Below, piece after piece: positions 1-7,810 of a stretch of 64,000 nt of DNA; position 1 is the stretch's first letter, and the number at the start of each line of letters is the position of its first letter. The DNA comes from Lacibacter sp. H407 (GTDB taxonomy: Bacteria; Bacteroidota; Bacteroidia; Chitinophagales; Chitinophagaceae): assembly GCF_037892605.1 (NCBI RefSeq), contig NZ_JBBKTU010000001.1, forward strand, positions 372,001 through 436,000, given 5' to 3'. The translations under genes were made by a program, and so were the position numbers. The notes below the pieces were generated by a model, which was given only the letters and a program-made list of their open reading frames with translations, had not been told where the DNA came from and did no database searches.

Positions 1-621
1 ATGAAGATATTGCTTTCTGATGCCGGTAAGCGATACAACAGAGAATGGATCTTTCGTCACTTTACTTACGAATTCACAAACGCTAATGCATATGCGATTA
101 CCGGGAACAATGGTTCGGGTAAATCAACATTGCTGCAGGTAATTGCCGGTGCCGTTCAACATTCAGAAGGCATAATTGATTTTTCCGATGCTGATAAAAA
201 AATTGTACCCGAACATCACCATCAACATCTCGGCATTGCCGCTCCTTACCTGGAACTGCCGGAAGAAATGACCTTGCATGAATTTCTGTCGTTTCATCAT
301 TCATTCAAACCTTTTTTATCATCGTTGTCTGTTGACAGTATTATTCACTTGCTGGGTTTAGAGAAAGCAAAAGAAAAGCAACTCCGCAATTTCAGTAGTG
401 GTATGAAACAACGGGTAAAACTGGCACAGGCCATATTGAGTGATGTACCTGTGGTATTACTCGACGAACCCTGCACCAATTTAGATGCAGATGGCATTTC
501 ATTATACCATCGATTGATCAACCAACATTGCAGCAACCGTTTGGTGATCGTAAGCAGTAATGATGAAGTGGAATACAACTTCTGCAATTACAAAGTCAGT
601 ATCATGGATTATAAACAATAA
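1..621 (+). CDS. ABC transporter ATP-binding protein
   Basis: This is a stand-alone nucleotide-binding subunit of 206 residues that would power an ABC transporter. Walker A is GNNGSGKS at residues 35-42, the signature NFSSGMKQR lies near 130-138, and Walker B VVLLDEP is at about 151-157. The length fits a single-domain ATPase of the ABC-2 or CcmA type. No permease is seen downstream, so its partner is probably upstream, outside the window. The reading frame starts on the first base of the window with ATG, which looks like a natural N-terminus (MKILLSDAGKRY), but an upstream start cannot be excluded. The substrate cannot be told. Confidence 0.85.
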   Translation: MKILLSDAGKRYNREWIFRHFTYEFTNANAYAITGNNGSGKSTLLQVIAGAVQHSEGIIDFSDADKKIVPEHHHQHLGIAAPYLELPEEMTLHEFLSFHHSFKPFLSSLSVDSIIHLLGLEKAKEKQLRNFSSGMKQRVKLAQAILSDVPVVLLDEPCTNLDADGISLYHRLINQHCSNRLVIVSSNDEVEYNFCNYKVSIMDYKQ

Positions 622-625
622 GCAC

Positions 626-946
626 ATGTATTTCCATCATCTCAACTCCATTCCATCGAAAGAAATGTTCCCCGGTTATAACGGTAAGTTTGTGCACACC
701 GGCACATCCACTGTTGCGTTTTGGGATATTACCGCCAACTCTCCTATCCCAGAGCATTCGCATGTTCATGAACAGATCATGCATGTAGTAGAAGGTGAAT
801 TTGAATTAACGGTTGATGGAACAACAGAAGTATTAACGGCCGGTGCTGTTGTAACCATTCCCGGAAATGTAAAACATGGCGGTCGATCACTTACCAATTG
901 CAAAGTGATTGATGTGTTTATGCCGGAGAGAGAAGAATATAAATAA
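626..946 (+). CDS. Cupin-domain protein
   Basis: This is a small single-domain cupin of 106 residues. The first metal-binding motif is visible as PEHSHVHEQIMHVVEGEFE and the second region as TIPGNVKHGG, so the usual His/Glu metal ligands appear to be present. I chose the ATG at 626, four bases after the previous stop, because the longer frame from 560 would overlap the ABC gene and adds a non-cupin extension. Co-transcription with the ABC gene is likely. Small cupins of this type bind a metal and a small ligand or act as isomerases or dioxygenases; the substrate is unknown. Confidence 0.8.
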   Translation: MYFHHLNSIPSKEMFPGYNGKFVHTGTSTVAFWDITANSPIPEHSHVHEQIMHVVEGEFELTVDGTTEVLTAGAVVTIPGNVKHGGRSLTNCKVIDVFMPEREEYK

Positions 947-986
947 TGCTTGGTTTTTACCTTACATTTTAAATTGCTGTTTTTTT

Positions 987-1099
987 ACTCCGTAGGAGTC
1001 ACCGGTTTATAGAATTCCCAATCACAAAGTGGCATAGCTCCGGAGGAGCTTCCTGTTTCTAAAAACATCTCTCACAATGGGTCCGGCTCCGTATGAGCC
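987..1099. repeat. REP-like palindromes downstream of the RAYT gene
   Basis: Three short palindromes lie side by side: ACTCCGTAGGAGT (987-999), AGCTCCGGAGGAGCT (1036-1050) and GGCTCCGTATGAGCC (1085-1099). The last two are each followed by TCCTGTT. The third sits only five bases beyond the stop codon of the RAYT gene. They are probably REP elements mobilised or recognised by that transposase. Confidence 0.75.
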
Positions 1100-1104
1100 T
1101 CCTG

Positions 1105-1584
1105 TTACATCTCCAAAAATTCAAACAGGTATTGCTCCTCAAACGGGATTTGAAATTTATCAAGAAATGCAAGGTATTCCTGCTGAAATGTTTTCTTTTG
1201 ATGATGTTGCTCCTGATTCATTACATATTTGGCAACTGTATCAATTTGCGAATGGCCATATGAAAATACACCGTATCCTTCCTGCCAATTAAACTTATGT
1301 TTCAGCCATGACTTGTCATTCAAAAAATCATTACTGGCAACTTTAATTTCTTTTACAAAGTCCGAGATCGACAACACCGGTTTAAACCCTACGAACAAAT
1401 GTGCATGATCCGGCATACAATGAACGGCGATCATTTTTGCTTTTCGGTTTTGCACCAGGCCCGTCATGTATTTGTGTAATTCTTCTTTGTGCTCTTTTGG
1501 GATAAGACTTTGTCTGTGTTTAACAGCAAATACAAACTGGAGATAAATTTGGGAATAGGTATTTGGCATATAAATGTTTTTCAA
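1105..1584 (-). CDS. REP-associated tyrosine transposase (RAYT), IS200/IS605 Y1 family
   Basis: This 159-residue protein is a Y1 HUH-type single-strand transposase. The HUH motif is at H60-A61-H62 in HCMPDHAHLFV, and the likely catalytic tyrosine is Y120 in DTVAKYVMNQEQHH. Length and order of motifs match the Y1_Tnp family. No tnpB gene follows and there are no insertion-sequence ends. Instead the gene is bracketed by short palindromes on both sides, the hallmark of RAYTs, which are domesticated transposases linked to REP sequences. The frame looks intact. It is probably a single-copy chromosomal gene rather than an active IS. Confidence 0.9.
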   Translation of the reverse strand: MKNIYMPNTYSQIYLQFVFAVKHRQSLIPKEHKEELHKYMTGLVQNRKAKMIAVHCMPDHAHLFVGFKPVLSISDFVKEIKVASNDFLNDKSWLKHKFNWQEGYGVFSYGHSQIDTVAKYVMNQEQHHQKKTFQQEYLAFLDKFQIPFEEQYLFEFLEM

Positions 1585-1591
1585 ATCAGGA

Positions 1592-1776
1592 GACTCCTAT
1601 GGAGTCGTCTCACCGATAATAAATGTTCTAGAAACAGAATGTTCCTACTGAACGAATTATCGAAAACACTATTATCACCGAAACTGTTCTATTCTAGTAG
1701 AGTCGCCCCGTCAGCAGTTTTCCGTTAAAGAATTCAACACAGAGAATGCATAGCTCAGTATAAGCCTCTTGTTTCC
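1592..1776. repeat. REP-like palindromes upstream of the RAYT gene
   Basis: GACTCCTATGGAGTC (1592-1606) begins eight bases before the RAYT start and is a perfect 6-bp stem with loop TAT. A degenerate unit at 1729-1776 (AGAATTC, then TAGCTC..TAAGCC, then CTTGTTTCC) repeats the layout of 1011-1060 (AGAATTC, TAGCTCCGGAGGAGCT, TCCTGTTTC), so the gene is framed by direct copies of one repeat unit. The 1607-1728 stretch holds only weaker relatives such as TCTAGTAGAGTC. Confidence 0.65.
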
Positions 1777-2994
1777 CTACCCCCTGCTTGCAATCAACAA
1801 ATTCAAATCGGTGTACTTCAGATCAAAACGTTGACTGAGATAAAAATTGGTGAGTGATCCTTTGAAAAGATAAATGCCATTGCGGATATTCAGTTTGTGC
1901 CAGAGTAATTTTTCCAATCCACCTTCATCGGCTATTTCGAGTAACAACGGCATCAATACATTGCTGATAGCGGTTGAGGCTGTACGTGCAAAACCGCTGG
2001 GAATATTCGGAACACAGTAATGGATAACGCCATGTTTGATAAAAATGGGACTTTCGTGACTGGTGACTTCACTCGTTTCAAAACAACCACCACGGTCAAT
2101 ACTAACGTCAACGATCACACTACCTGGCCGCATCTGTGCTACCATTTCGTCGGATACTACAATAGGACTTCGTGCACCACCAATGGATGATAACGCACCT
2201 ACTGCCACATCACAAGTCTTCAATTGCTTCGCTAATATTTTCGGTTCAACAACGGATGTCCACATACGATGACCGATAGCCGTTTGCATTCGCTTCAGCT
2301 TATAAATATTATTATCAAACACCTTTACACTTCCACCCATGGCCAATGCAGTTCGGGCTGCATATTCACCCACAATACCGGCACCGATGATAATGACTTT
2401 TGTTGGCGGTATACCACTGATTCCACCCAGCAATACGCCCTTTCCGTTATTGAAACTGCTGAGGTATTGTCCGGCGATCAACATCACCGCACTGCCGGCA
2501 ATTTCACTCATGCTCCGAACAATAGGGTTATGCCCGGAATCATCCTTTAAATTCTCAAACGATAAGGCCGTGATCCGTTTTTCCATCATCCCTTCCAGTA
2601 TCTCCGGTTTCATCACCGCAATATGGATCGGCGAAATAATGGTTTGTCCGGCTTTCAGCAACTCCAGTTCTTCTTCACATACGGGTGCTGATTTGATGAG
2701 TATATCGCACTGATACACTTCCTTGCGGTCGTAAGCGATCTTTGCACCGGCTTCGCTATAATCTTTATCAGTAAAATGGGAACCCTCGCCAGCCAGGTAT
2801 TCGATCATCACCCGATGACCATTGCTCACCAGCACACTTACGGCTTCGGGTGTAAGGGCGATCCGGTTTTCCTGAAACATTTGCTCACGGGGAATGCCAA
2901 TAAACAATTGGGCTCCTTTCGGCTTAATATCTAATTTTTCTTCTAAGGTTTCGTAGCTGAACGATGCACTTACAATTGGTTTCGATAAAGCCAT
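1777..2994 (-). CDS. ald: Alanine dehydrogenase
   Basis: This 405-residue protein belongs to the alanine dehydrogenase/PntA family, which interconverts L-alanine and pyruvate plus ammonia with NAD. Substrate-site residues of the family are recognisable: R44 in QENRIALTPE, K101 in ILIKSAP and H124 in SPIHIAV. The Rossmann motif GAGIVG is at 204-209. The segment VDVSIDRGGCFETSE corresponds to the conserved aspartate-containing signature. It is about 35 residues longer than the classical enzyme, with extra residues at the N-terminus (MALSKPIVSASFSYETLEEK) and the C-terminus, which is common in Bacteroidota homologues as I recall. It lies 47 bases from tsaE on the same strand. A transhydrogenase alpha subunit is less likely because no PntB follows. 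Confidence 0.88.
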   Translation of the reverse strand: MALSKPIVSASFSYETLEEKLDIKPKGAQLFIGIPREQMFQENRIALTPEAVSVLVSNGHRVMIEYLAGEGSHFTDKDYSEAGAKIAYDRKEVYQCDILIKSAPVCEEELELLKAGQTIISPIHIAVMKPEILEGMMEKRITALSFENLKDDSGHNPIVRSMSEIAGSAVMLIAGQYLSSFNNGKGVLLGGISGIPPTKVIIIGAGIVGEYAARTALAMGGSVKVFDNNIYKLKRMQTAIGHRMWTSVVEPKILAKQLKTCDVAVGALSSIGGARSPIVVSDEMVAQMRPGSVIVDVSIDRGGCFETSEVTSHESPIFIKHGVIHYCVPNIPSGFARTASTAISNVLMPLLLEIADEGGLEKLLWHKLNIRNGIYLFKGSLTNFYLSQRFDLKYTDLNLLIASRG

Positions 2995-3041
2995 ACAATC
3001 ACTGCCTGGTTGATTTTTTAGAAAGTACTCAAATTACAAAA

Positions 3042-3461
3042 CTACTTTGGAACTTGGATGGTTAATCTTCGGCTGTCGCTGTCAATTACCTCAAGATGAA
3101 GATAGACGGTATCGGGAGGAAAGAGGGCGGGCGTTTTGTCGGGCCATTCCACCAAACAAAGTTCATCGCTGTACAACACATCTTCTACACCTGCCTGAAT
3201 AGCTTCATTTTCATCTTTGATCCGGTATAGATCGAGATGATAAATTGTTTGCCCCTCTTTTGTTTGGTATTGGTTGATGATGGAAAACGTAGGACTGCCT
3301 ACCGCATCTTTCACCTCCAACACATCACACAACGCATGTATAAAAGTGGTTTTACCGCTGCCCATGGGCGCATCGAATGCCCATACTTTGTACTGTTTGC
3401 AAAGCTGCCAAACTTCTTTTGCTGTTGTATGAATTGTATGTTTTGTAAATGTGCGTTGCAC
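3042..3461 (-). CDS. tsaE: tRNA threonylcarbamoyladenosine biosynthesis ATPase TsaE
   Basis: TsaE is the P-loop ATPase that works with TsaB and TsaD to make t6A at position 37 of ANN-decoding tRNAs. Walker A is APMGSGKTT near residues 31-39; the family blocks SPTFSIINQY, HLDLYRI and LVEWP follow. A longer frame opens with TTG at 3485, but that codon lies inside the TATCTTTG promoter element (3483-3490), so it should not be transcribed; I prefer GTG at 3461, giving 139 residues. The gene is divergent from copA with very short spacing. tsaB and tsaD are not in the window. Confidence 0.9.
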   Translation of the reverse strand: MQRTFTKHTIHTTAKEVWQLCKQYKVWAFDAPMGSGKTTFIHALCDVLEVKDAVGSPTFSIINQYQTKEGQTIYHLDLYRIKDENEAIQAGVEDVLYSDELCLVEWPDKTPALFPPDTVYLHLEVIDSDSRRLTIQVPK

Positions 3462-3482
3462 TGTTAAAATGAATAGTGGTTG

Positions 3483-3490
3483 CAAAGATA
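3483..3490 (-). promoter_or_regulatory. Bacteroidota -7 promoter element for tsaE
   Basis: Read on the minus strand this is TATCTTTG, an exact match to TAnnTTTG. It ends 21 bases before the chosen GTG start. No clear -33 element is seen. It decides against the longer TTG-initiated frame. Confidence 0.6.
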
Positions 3491-3493
3491 TTG

Positions 3494-3525
3494 ATTGATG
3501 TGCTTTTACTTCCGTCGTAAATTTG
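3494..3525 (+). promoter_or_regulatory. Promoter of copA
   Basis: ATTG (3494-3497), a 20-base spacer and TAAATTTG (3518-3525) match the Bacteroidota consensus TTTG-N(17-23)-TAnnTTTG with one mismatch in the -33 box. Only four bases separate it from the ATG at 3530, so the transcript is probably leaderless or nearly so. Its -33 box lies next to the tsaE -7 box. Confidence 0.6.
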
Positions 3526-3529
3526 TACT

Positions 3530-5767
3530 ATGGAAACAGTGAATTGGAAAGTAGATGGAATGACCTGTACCAATTGCGCCCTCACCATTAATAAATTCCT
3601 GGAAAAAGAAGGAATGAAAAATGTGAAGGTGAATCCGGTAACAGGCGAAGTGATGTTTGATAGTGTTGATGGAAACGGAATCGATAAGATAGAAAAAGGG
3701 ATCGAGTCGCTTGGCTATCAGGTGGCAGAAAAGAATGGTGTATCAACCAAACAAACAGATAAAGAGCCGATGAATAAATTTCTTCGGTATGTATTGCTGT
3801 GCGCTCCGTTTACATTGATCTTAATGCTCCATATGTTTGAAGGTTGGGTTCATTTGCATTGGCTGATGAATCCTTGGGTGCAGTTGGGTTTATGTTTACC
3901 GGTATATGTGATCGGGATGAGTTTTTTTGGACGAAGTGCCATTAAAAGTATCCGCAACGGAATGCCCAATATGAATGTATTGGTGGCAGTGGGCGCAACG
4001 GCCGCATTTGTATACAGTTTGTATGGTACACTTACAGGACAAGCCGAAGAGTACATGTTTTATGAAACGGCGGCAACAATCATTACACTTGTTTTCTTTG
4101 GTAACTATTTAGAAGATGCATCGGTGCAGCAAACACAACGGGCACTTAACAGTTTGGCAAAAAGCCAAAAGGTAATGGCCAATATGATTGCGTTTGACGA
4201 TCAGCATCAGGAACAAATTTTTCCGGTTGAAAATACCGTGTTGCATGTAGGTGATCTCATCCTTATTAAAAGCGGCGAACAAATACCGGCCGATTGTAAA
4301 ATATTATGGGGTGAAGCAACCGTAAATGAAGCAATTATTACCGGTGAGAGTTTACCTCTTACGAAAAAACAAAAAGATCAACTCATCGGTGGAAGTATAT
4401 TGGTGGATGGTACTGTAAAAGCACAGGTAACTGCTGCTGCGAAGGATTCTGTACTGGCCAATATTGTAAACCTTGTGAAACAGGCACAGGGTGAAAAACC
4501 TCCTGTACAACAAATGGCCGATAAGATCAGCGCCATTTTTATTCCTGTTGTTTTAGGTATTGCAGTATTAACGCTTGCAGTGAACTGGATCATATTAAAA
4601 GAATTTACACCGGCGTTGATGCGGAGTATTGCTGTGTTGGTGATTGCTTGCCCGTGTGCAATGGGATTAGCTACACCTGCTGCAATTGCTGTGGGGTTAG
4701 GTCGTGCTGCAAAAAATGGTGTGCTGTTCCGCAATTCAAAAAGTTTAGAGCTGTTTAAAAATATTACACAGGTTGTATTCGATAAAACAGGAACGCTTAC
4801 TACCGGAAAGTTTGTATTGGCCGATTATAAGATTGTGAATGATGAATGGGTAATGGGAAATACACAATTGGCAATGAGCAATAGTCAATCGTCAAACAAC
4901 AGTTCAACCAATAATACTACGACTTCAACAGCGGAGTCTCCCACTCAACACTCACTACTCACCACTCACGAATTTCAACGTATCGTTTACTCATTGGAGA
5001 AATATTCCAATCATCCGATTGCAGCTTGTATTACCACTTCCTGGAAAACAAATAAAGATGAGCGATGGGCTTCCATTGAAGAGATCAAAGGATTCGGAAT
5101 GAAAGCTGTAACAAAAGATGGTGTGGAATGGATCGCCGGTTCGTACAAAGCGGCTGCAAACCTTACAACCGACGAAACACACAATGTGTATGTATTACGA
5201 AACGGAGTCTTGATTGGATGGGTTGACGTGAAAGATGAAGTACGTGAAGAAGCTACCGGTATTATTCAATATCTGAAAAGCAAAAACATCAAAACCATTT
5301 TATTGAGTGGTGATCGGAAAGCAAAGTCCGAAGCGATTGCCAAACAGTTAGGGATAGACGAAGTTATTGCGGAGCAAACACCGGAGCAGAAACTCGCAAC
5401 CATCGATCAATTGAGTAAAACAACTCCAACAGCAATGGTGGGCGATGGTATTAATGATGCACCTGCATTGGCAAAAGCAACCATTGGTATATCGTTGAGC
5501 GAAGCTTCGCAGGTGGCCATGCAAACAGCTGATGTGGTATTAATGAATCATGGATTAAAAAATCTGCCTCTTTCATTGGGCTTGGGAAAACATACGTTTC
5601 TAACAATCAAGCAGAATCTGTTCTGGGCATTCTTTTACAATATCATCGCTATTCCCGTTGCCGCTTTTGGTTTATTAACGCCCACGTTTGGTGCATTGGT
5701 GATGGGACTGAGTGATGTGGTATTAGCAATCAACAGTGTGCGGTTGTTTGTGAAGAAAGTGGTTTAA
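3530..5767 (+). CDS. copA: Copper-translocating P1B-type ATPase with an in-frame repeat insertion
   Basis: This inner-membrane pump exports Cu(I). One N-terminal heavy-metal domain carries C13-x-x-C16 in GMTCTNC. TGES (actuator) is at 271-274, the ion-binding CPC motif at 374-376, the phosphorylated aspartate of DKTGTLT at 418, and GDGINDAP from 638. Length is 745 residues. An unusual low-complexity stretch of roughly 45 residues, rich in Ser, Asn and Thr, sits at about 437-480 inside the nucleotide-binding domain, between TTGKFVLADYK and RIVYSLEKYSNHP, which are normally close together. Its DNA (4841-4970) resembles the intergenic word repeats of this genome. The frame is intact, so the pump is probably functional. 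No copper regulator is adjacent. Confidence 0.93.
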   Translation: METVNWKVDGMTCTNCALTINKFLEKEGMKNVKVNPVTGEVMFDSVDGNGIDKIEKGIESLGYQVAEKNGVSTKQTDKEPMNKFLRYVLLCAPFTLILMLHMFEGWVHLHWLMNPWVQLGLCLPVYVIGMSFFGRSAIKSIRNGMPNMNVLVAVGATAAFVYSLYGTLTGQAEEYMFYETAATIITLVFFGNYLEDASVQQTQRALNSLAKSQKVMANMIAFDDQHQEQIFPVENTVLHVGDLILIKSGEQIPADCKILWGEATVNEAIITGESLPLTKKQKDQLIGGSILVDGTVKAQVTAAAKDSVLANIVNLVKQAQGEKPPVQQMADKISAIFIPVVLGIAVLTLAVNWIILKEFTPALMRSIAVLVIACPCAMGLATPAAIAVGLGRAAKNGVLFRNSKSLELFKNITQVVFDKTGTLTTGKFVLADYKIVNDEWVMGNTQLAMSNSQSSNNSSTNNTTTSTAESPTQHSLLTTHEFQRIVYSLEKYSNHPIAACITTSWKTNKDERWASIEEIKGFGMKAVTKDGVEWIAGSYKAAANLTTDETHNVYVLRNGVLIGWVDVKDEVREEATGIIQYLKSKNIKTILLSGDRKAKSEAIAKQLGIDEVIAEQTPEQKLATIDQLSKTTPTAMVGDGINDAPALAKATIGISLSEASQVAMQTADVVLMNHGLKNLPLSLGLGKHTFLTIKQNLFWAFFYNIIAIPVAAFGLLTPTFGALVMGLSDVVLAINSVRLFVKKVV
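4841..4970 (+). repeat. Low-complexity repeat insertion inside copA
   Basis: The DNA is built of short variant words, first GGCAATGAGCAATAGTCAAT and then ACTCAACACTCACTACTCAC and further ACTCAC copies. It encodes Ser/Asn/Thr-rich residues absent from the usual P1B ATPase alignment at this point. The ACTCAC/ACTCAT words also occur in pyrD and at 49771-49830. Confidence 0.6.
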
Positions 5768-5774
5768 CCACTTT
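5756..5774 (+). terminator. Palindrome at the copA stop codon, possible terminator
   Basis: AAAGTGGTTTAACCACTTT is a perfect palindrome that contains the copA TAA stop and ends in a short T run. The stem is short, so termination is uncertain. Confidence 0.35.
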
Positions 5775-5850
5775 TCTAAATACTGCCAATAAAGACTTCA
5801 AAAAAGTCAGGGAGATCGCATCGATCATCATTACTTTGTAGTGTTTCCAA

Positions 5851-7755
5851 ATGGACAATTTAGAAAACATATTATCCCAATACTGGGGTTACGACAGCTT
5901 TCGCCCTTTACAGAAAGAGATTATTGAATCTGTACTTCAGGGGAAGGATACACTTGCCCTGCTACCAACCGGCGGCGGTAAAAGTATTTGCTATCAGGTA
6001 CCTGCATTGGCAAAAGACGGAATGTGTATTGTAATATCGCCGTTGATCGCCTTAATGAAAGATCAGGTAGAAGCATTGCATCGAAAAGATATCAGGGCAG
6101 CAGCCATTTACACGGGAATGCCTTTCCCACAGGTAAAAGATATTTTACAAATGGCGGTGAATGATCAACTGAAGTTTCTTTATGTATCACCCGAACGGTT
6201 GGAAACAAAACTCTTCCTTGAATACTTGCCGGGTATGAATGTGCAACTGATTGCTGTGGATGAAGCGCATTGCATTTCACAATGGGGTTATGATTTCCGT
6301 CCGTCATATTTAAAAATAAAAGAACTACGTAGTGAGTTACGGAACGTTCCTCTGTTAGCAGTAACAGCATCTGCTACACCTGTTGTGCAGGACGATATCT
6401 GTAACCAACTTCAGTTTCGCAATCATCATATTTACAAAGGCTCTTTCCTGCGGCCGAATGTATCGTTCAGTGTGTTTAAAGTAGAAAGCCGCATCAATAA
6501 AATCATACAGATACTTTCGAATGTGCAGGGCTGTGCCATTGTGTATTGCAAGAGCCGGAAGATGACACAGGAGACCGCACAATTATTACAATTGCAGCAT
6601 ATTTCTGCCGACTATTATCATGCAGGTTTATCGAATGATGAGCGTAGTAAACGACAGGAAGCCTGGCTGCAAAACCAAACCCGGGTAATTGTTTGTACCA
6701 ATGCATTTGGAATGGGAATCGACAAGCCTGATGTGCGTGTAGTAATTCATCATGACATGCCCGACTGTCTGGAGAATTACTACCAGGAAGCCGGACGTGC
6801 AGGGAGAGATGGACAAAAATCCTATGCCGTTTTATTGTACGAAGAAAAAGATCTCACAGACTTGGCCAATGCATCGGCGATTCGTTTTCCATCCATTGCT
6901 GAAGTAAAAAAAGTATATCAATGTTTGGTGAACTATTTGCAACTGCCGAGTGGAAGTGGTGAATTGATCTGGATGGATTTTGATCTGCAGGATTTTGTAA
7001 GAACGTTTAAACTGAACATGCATACAGCTGTGTATGCACTTAAAACACTGGAGCAGGAAGGCTGGATCAACTATGCTGAACAGATATTCTTGCCGGCGAA
7101 AGTTGTTTTCACCGCCAATAAAGATCGCATTGCTGAATTTGAACAACAGCATCCACAACTGGAGCCATTCATCAAAGCATTACTCCGCAACTATGGGGGC
7201 ATCTTTGATATGGAATCGTTCATATCAGAAAAACAATTGGTGAGCATTGTAAAAACTGATCTTGAGATTGTGAAACAGGCATTGCTGCAATTACATCAGC
7301 ACGGCATCATTCACTATTCGCCGCAAAAAGACAATGCTCAACTACAGTTCAGTGAAAACCGACCGGCAGTAGACGATCTGTTCATCAACCCGCATAACCG
7401 TTTGCAGCGTAAAGAGCAATTCGAATTAAGGGTAAAAGCGATGCTCAACTATGTAAACGATGAAAGCAGTTGCCGCAGCAAAATAATCGGTAATTACTTT
7501 GGCGATGCGGCCATTGTTGATTGCGGCGTATGCGATGTATGCTTACGCAAAAAAGGAAACGATCTTACTACCGCAGAGTTTGAACGAATCCGTTTGTTCT
7601 TAACAGAAAAAGCAAGCGGTAATGGTGTTGTACTTAAAGATCTGTTGACAAAAATGGGAAGTAAACAAAAAGAACGTGTTTGGAAAGTGATCGACCATTT
7701 GGTGGCGGAAGAAAAAATTACATTGAGCAAAGAAGGGTTGATGAAAATAAAATGA
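5851..7755 (+). CDS. recQ: ATP-dependent DNA helicase RecQ
   Basis: RecQ is a 3'-5' superfamily 2 helicase used in recombination and replication repair. Motif I TGGGKS is at residues 40-45, the DEAH box starts at D137 (VDEAHCISQWGYDFRPSY), motif VI appears as QEAGRAGRDG, and the zinc-binding cysteines of the RecQ-Ct domain are seen in SSCRSK and DCGVCDVC near 540-565. At 634 residues it ends soon after the winged-helix region, so an HRDC domain seems absent or reduced. A weak TAnnTTTG-like box TTACTTTG (5831-5838) lies 12 bases upstream of the ATG. The gene is monocistronic and converges on susD. Confidence 0.93.
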   Translation: MDNLENILSQYWGYDSFRPLQKEIIESVLQGKDTLALLPTGGGKSICYQVPALAKDGMCIVISPLIALMKDQVEALHRKDIRAAAIYTGMPFPQVKDILQMAVNDQLKFLYVSPERLETKLFLEYLPGMNVQLIAVDEAHCISQWGYDFRPSYLKIKELRSELRNVPLLAVTASATPVVQDDICNQLQFRNHHIYKGSFLRPNVSFSVFKVESRINKIIQILSNVQGCAIVYCKSRKMTQETAQLLQLQHISADYYHAGLSNDERSKRQEAWLQNQTRVIVCTNAFGMGIDKPDVRVVIHHDMPDCLENYYQEAGRAGRDGQKSYAVLLYEEKDLTDLANASAIRFPSIAEVKKVYQCLVNYLQLPSGSGELIWMDFDLQDFVRTFKLNMHTAVYALKTLEQEGWINYAEQIFLPAKVVFTANKDRIAEFEQQHPQLEPFIKALLRNYGGIFDMESFISEKQLVSIVKTDLEIVKQALLQLHQHGIIHYSPQKDNAQLQFSENRPAVDDLFINPHNRLQRKEQFELRVKAMLNYVNDESSCRSKIIGNYFGDAAIVDCGVCDVCLRKKGNDLTTAEFERIRLFLTEKASGNGVVLKDLLTKMGSKQKERVWKVIDHLVAEEKITLSKEGLMKIK

Positions 7756-7761
7756 GCAAAA

Positions 7762-7789
7762 AAAGCACGCTGTTGGTACAACGTGCTTT
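7762..7789. terminator. Bidirectional terminator between recQ and the susD gene
   Basis: AAAGCACG (7762-7769) pairs with CGTGCTTT (7782-7789) around a 12-base loop. On the minus strand it is followed by a run of seven T residues, so it mainly ends the SusCD transcript; the plus-strand tail is CTTCTTTC. Confidence 0.75.
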
Positions 7790-7810
7790 CTTCTTTCAAT
7801 AGAAAAATAA

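Noticed and set aside
1105-1584. Active IS200/IS605 insertion sequence
   Set aside because: No tnpB and no IS ends; several REP palindromes flank it, as expected for a RAYT.
3462-3485. Longer tsaE starting at TTG 3485
   Set aside because: The codon lies within the TATCTTTG promoter box, so it would not be in the mRNA; GTG 3461 keeps all family motifs.
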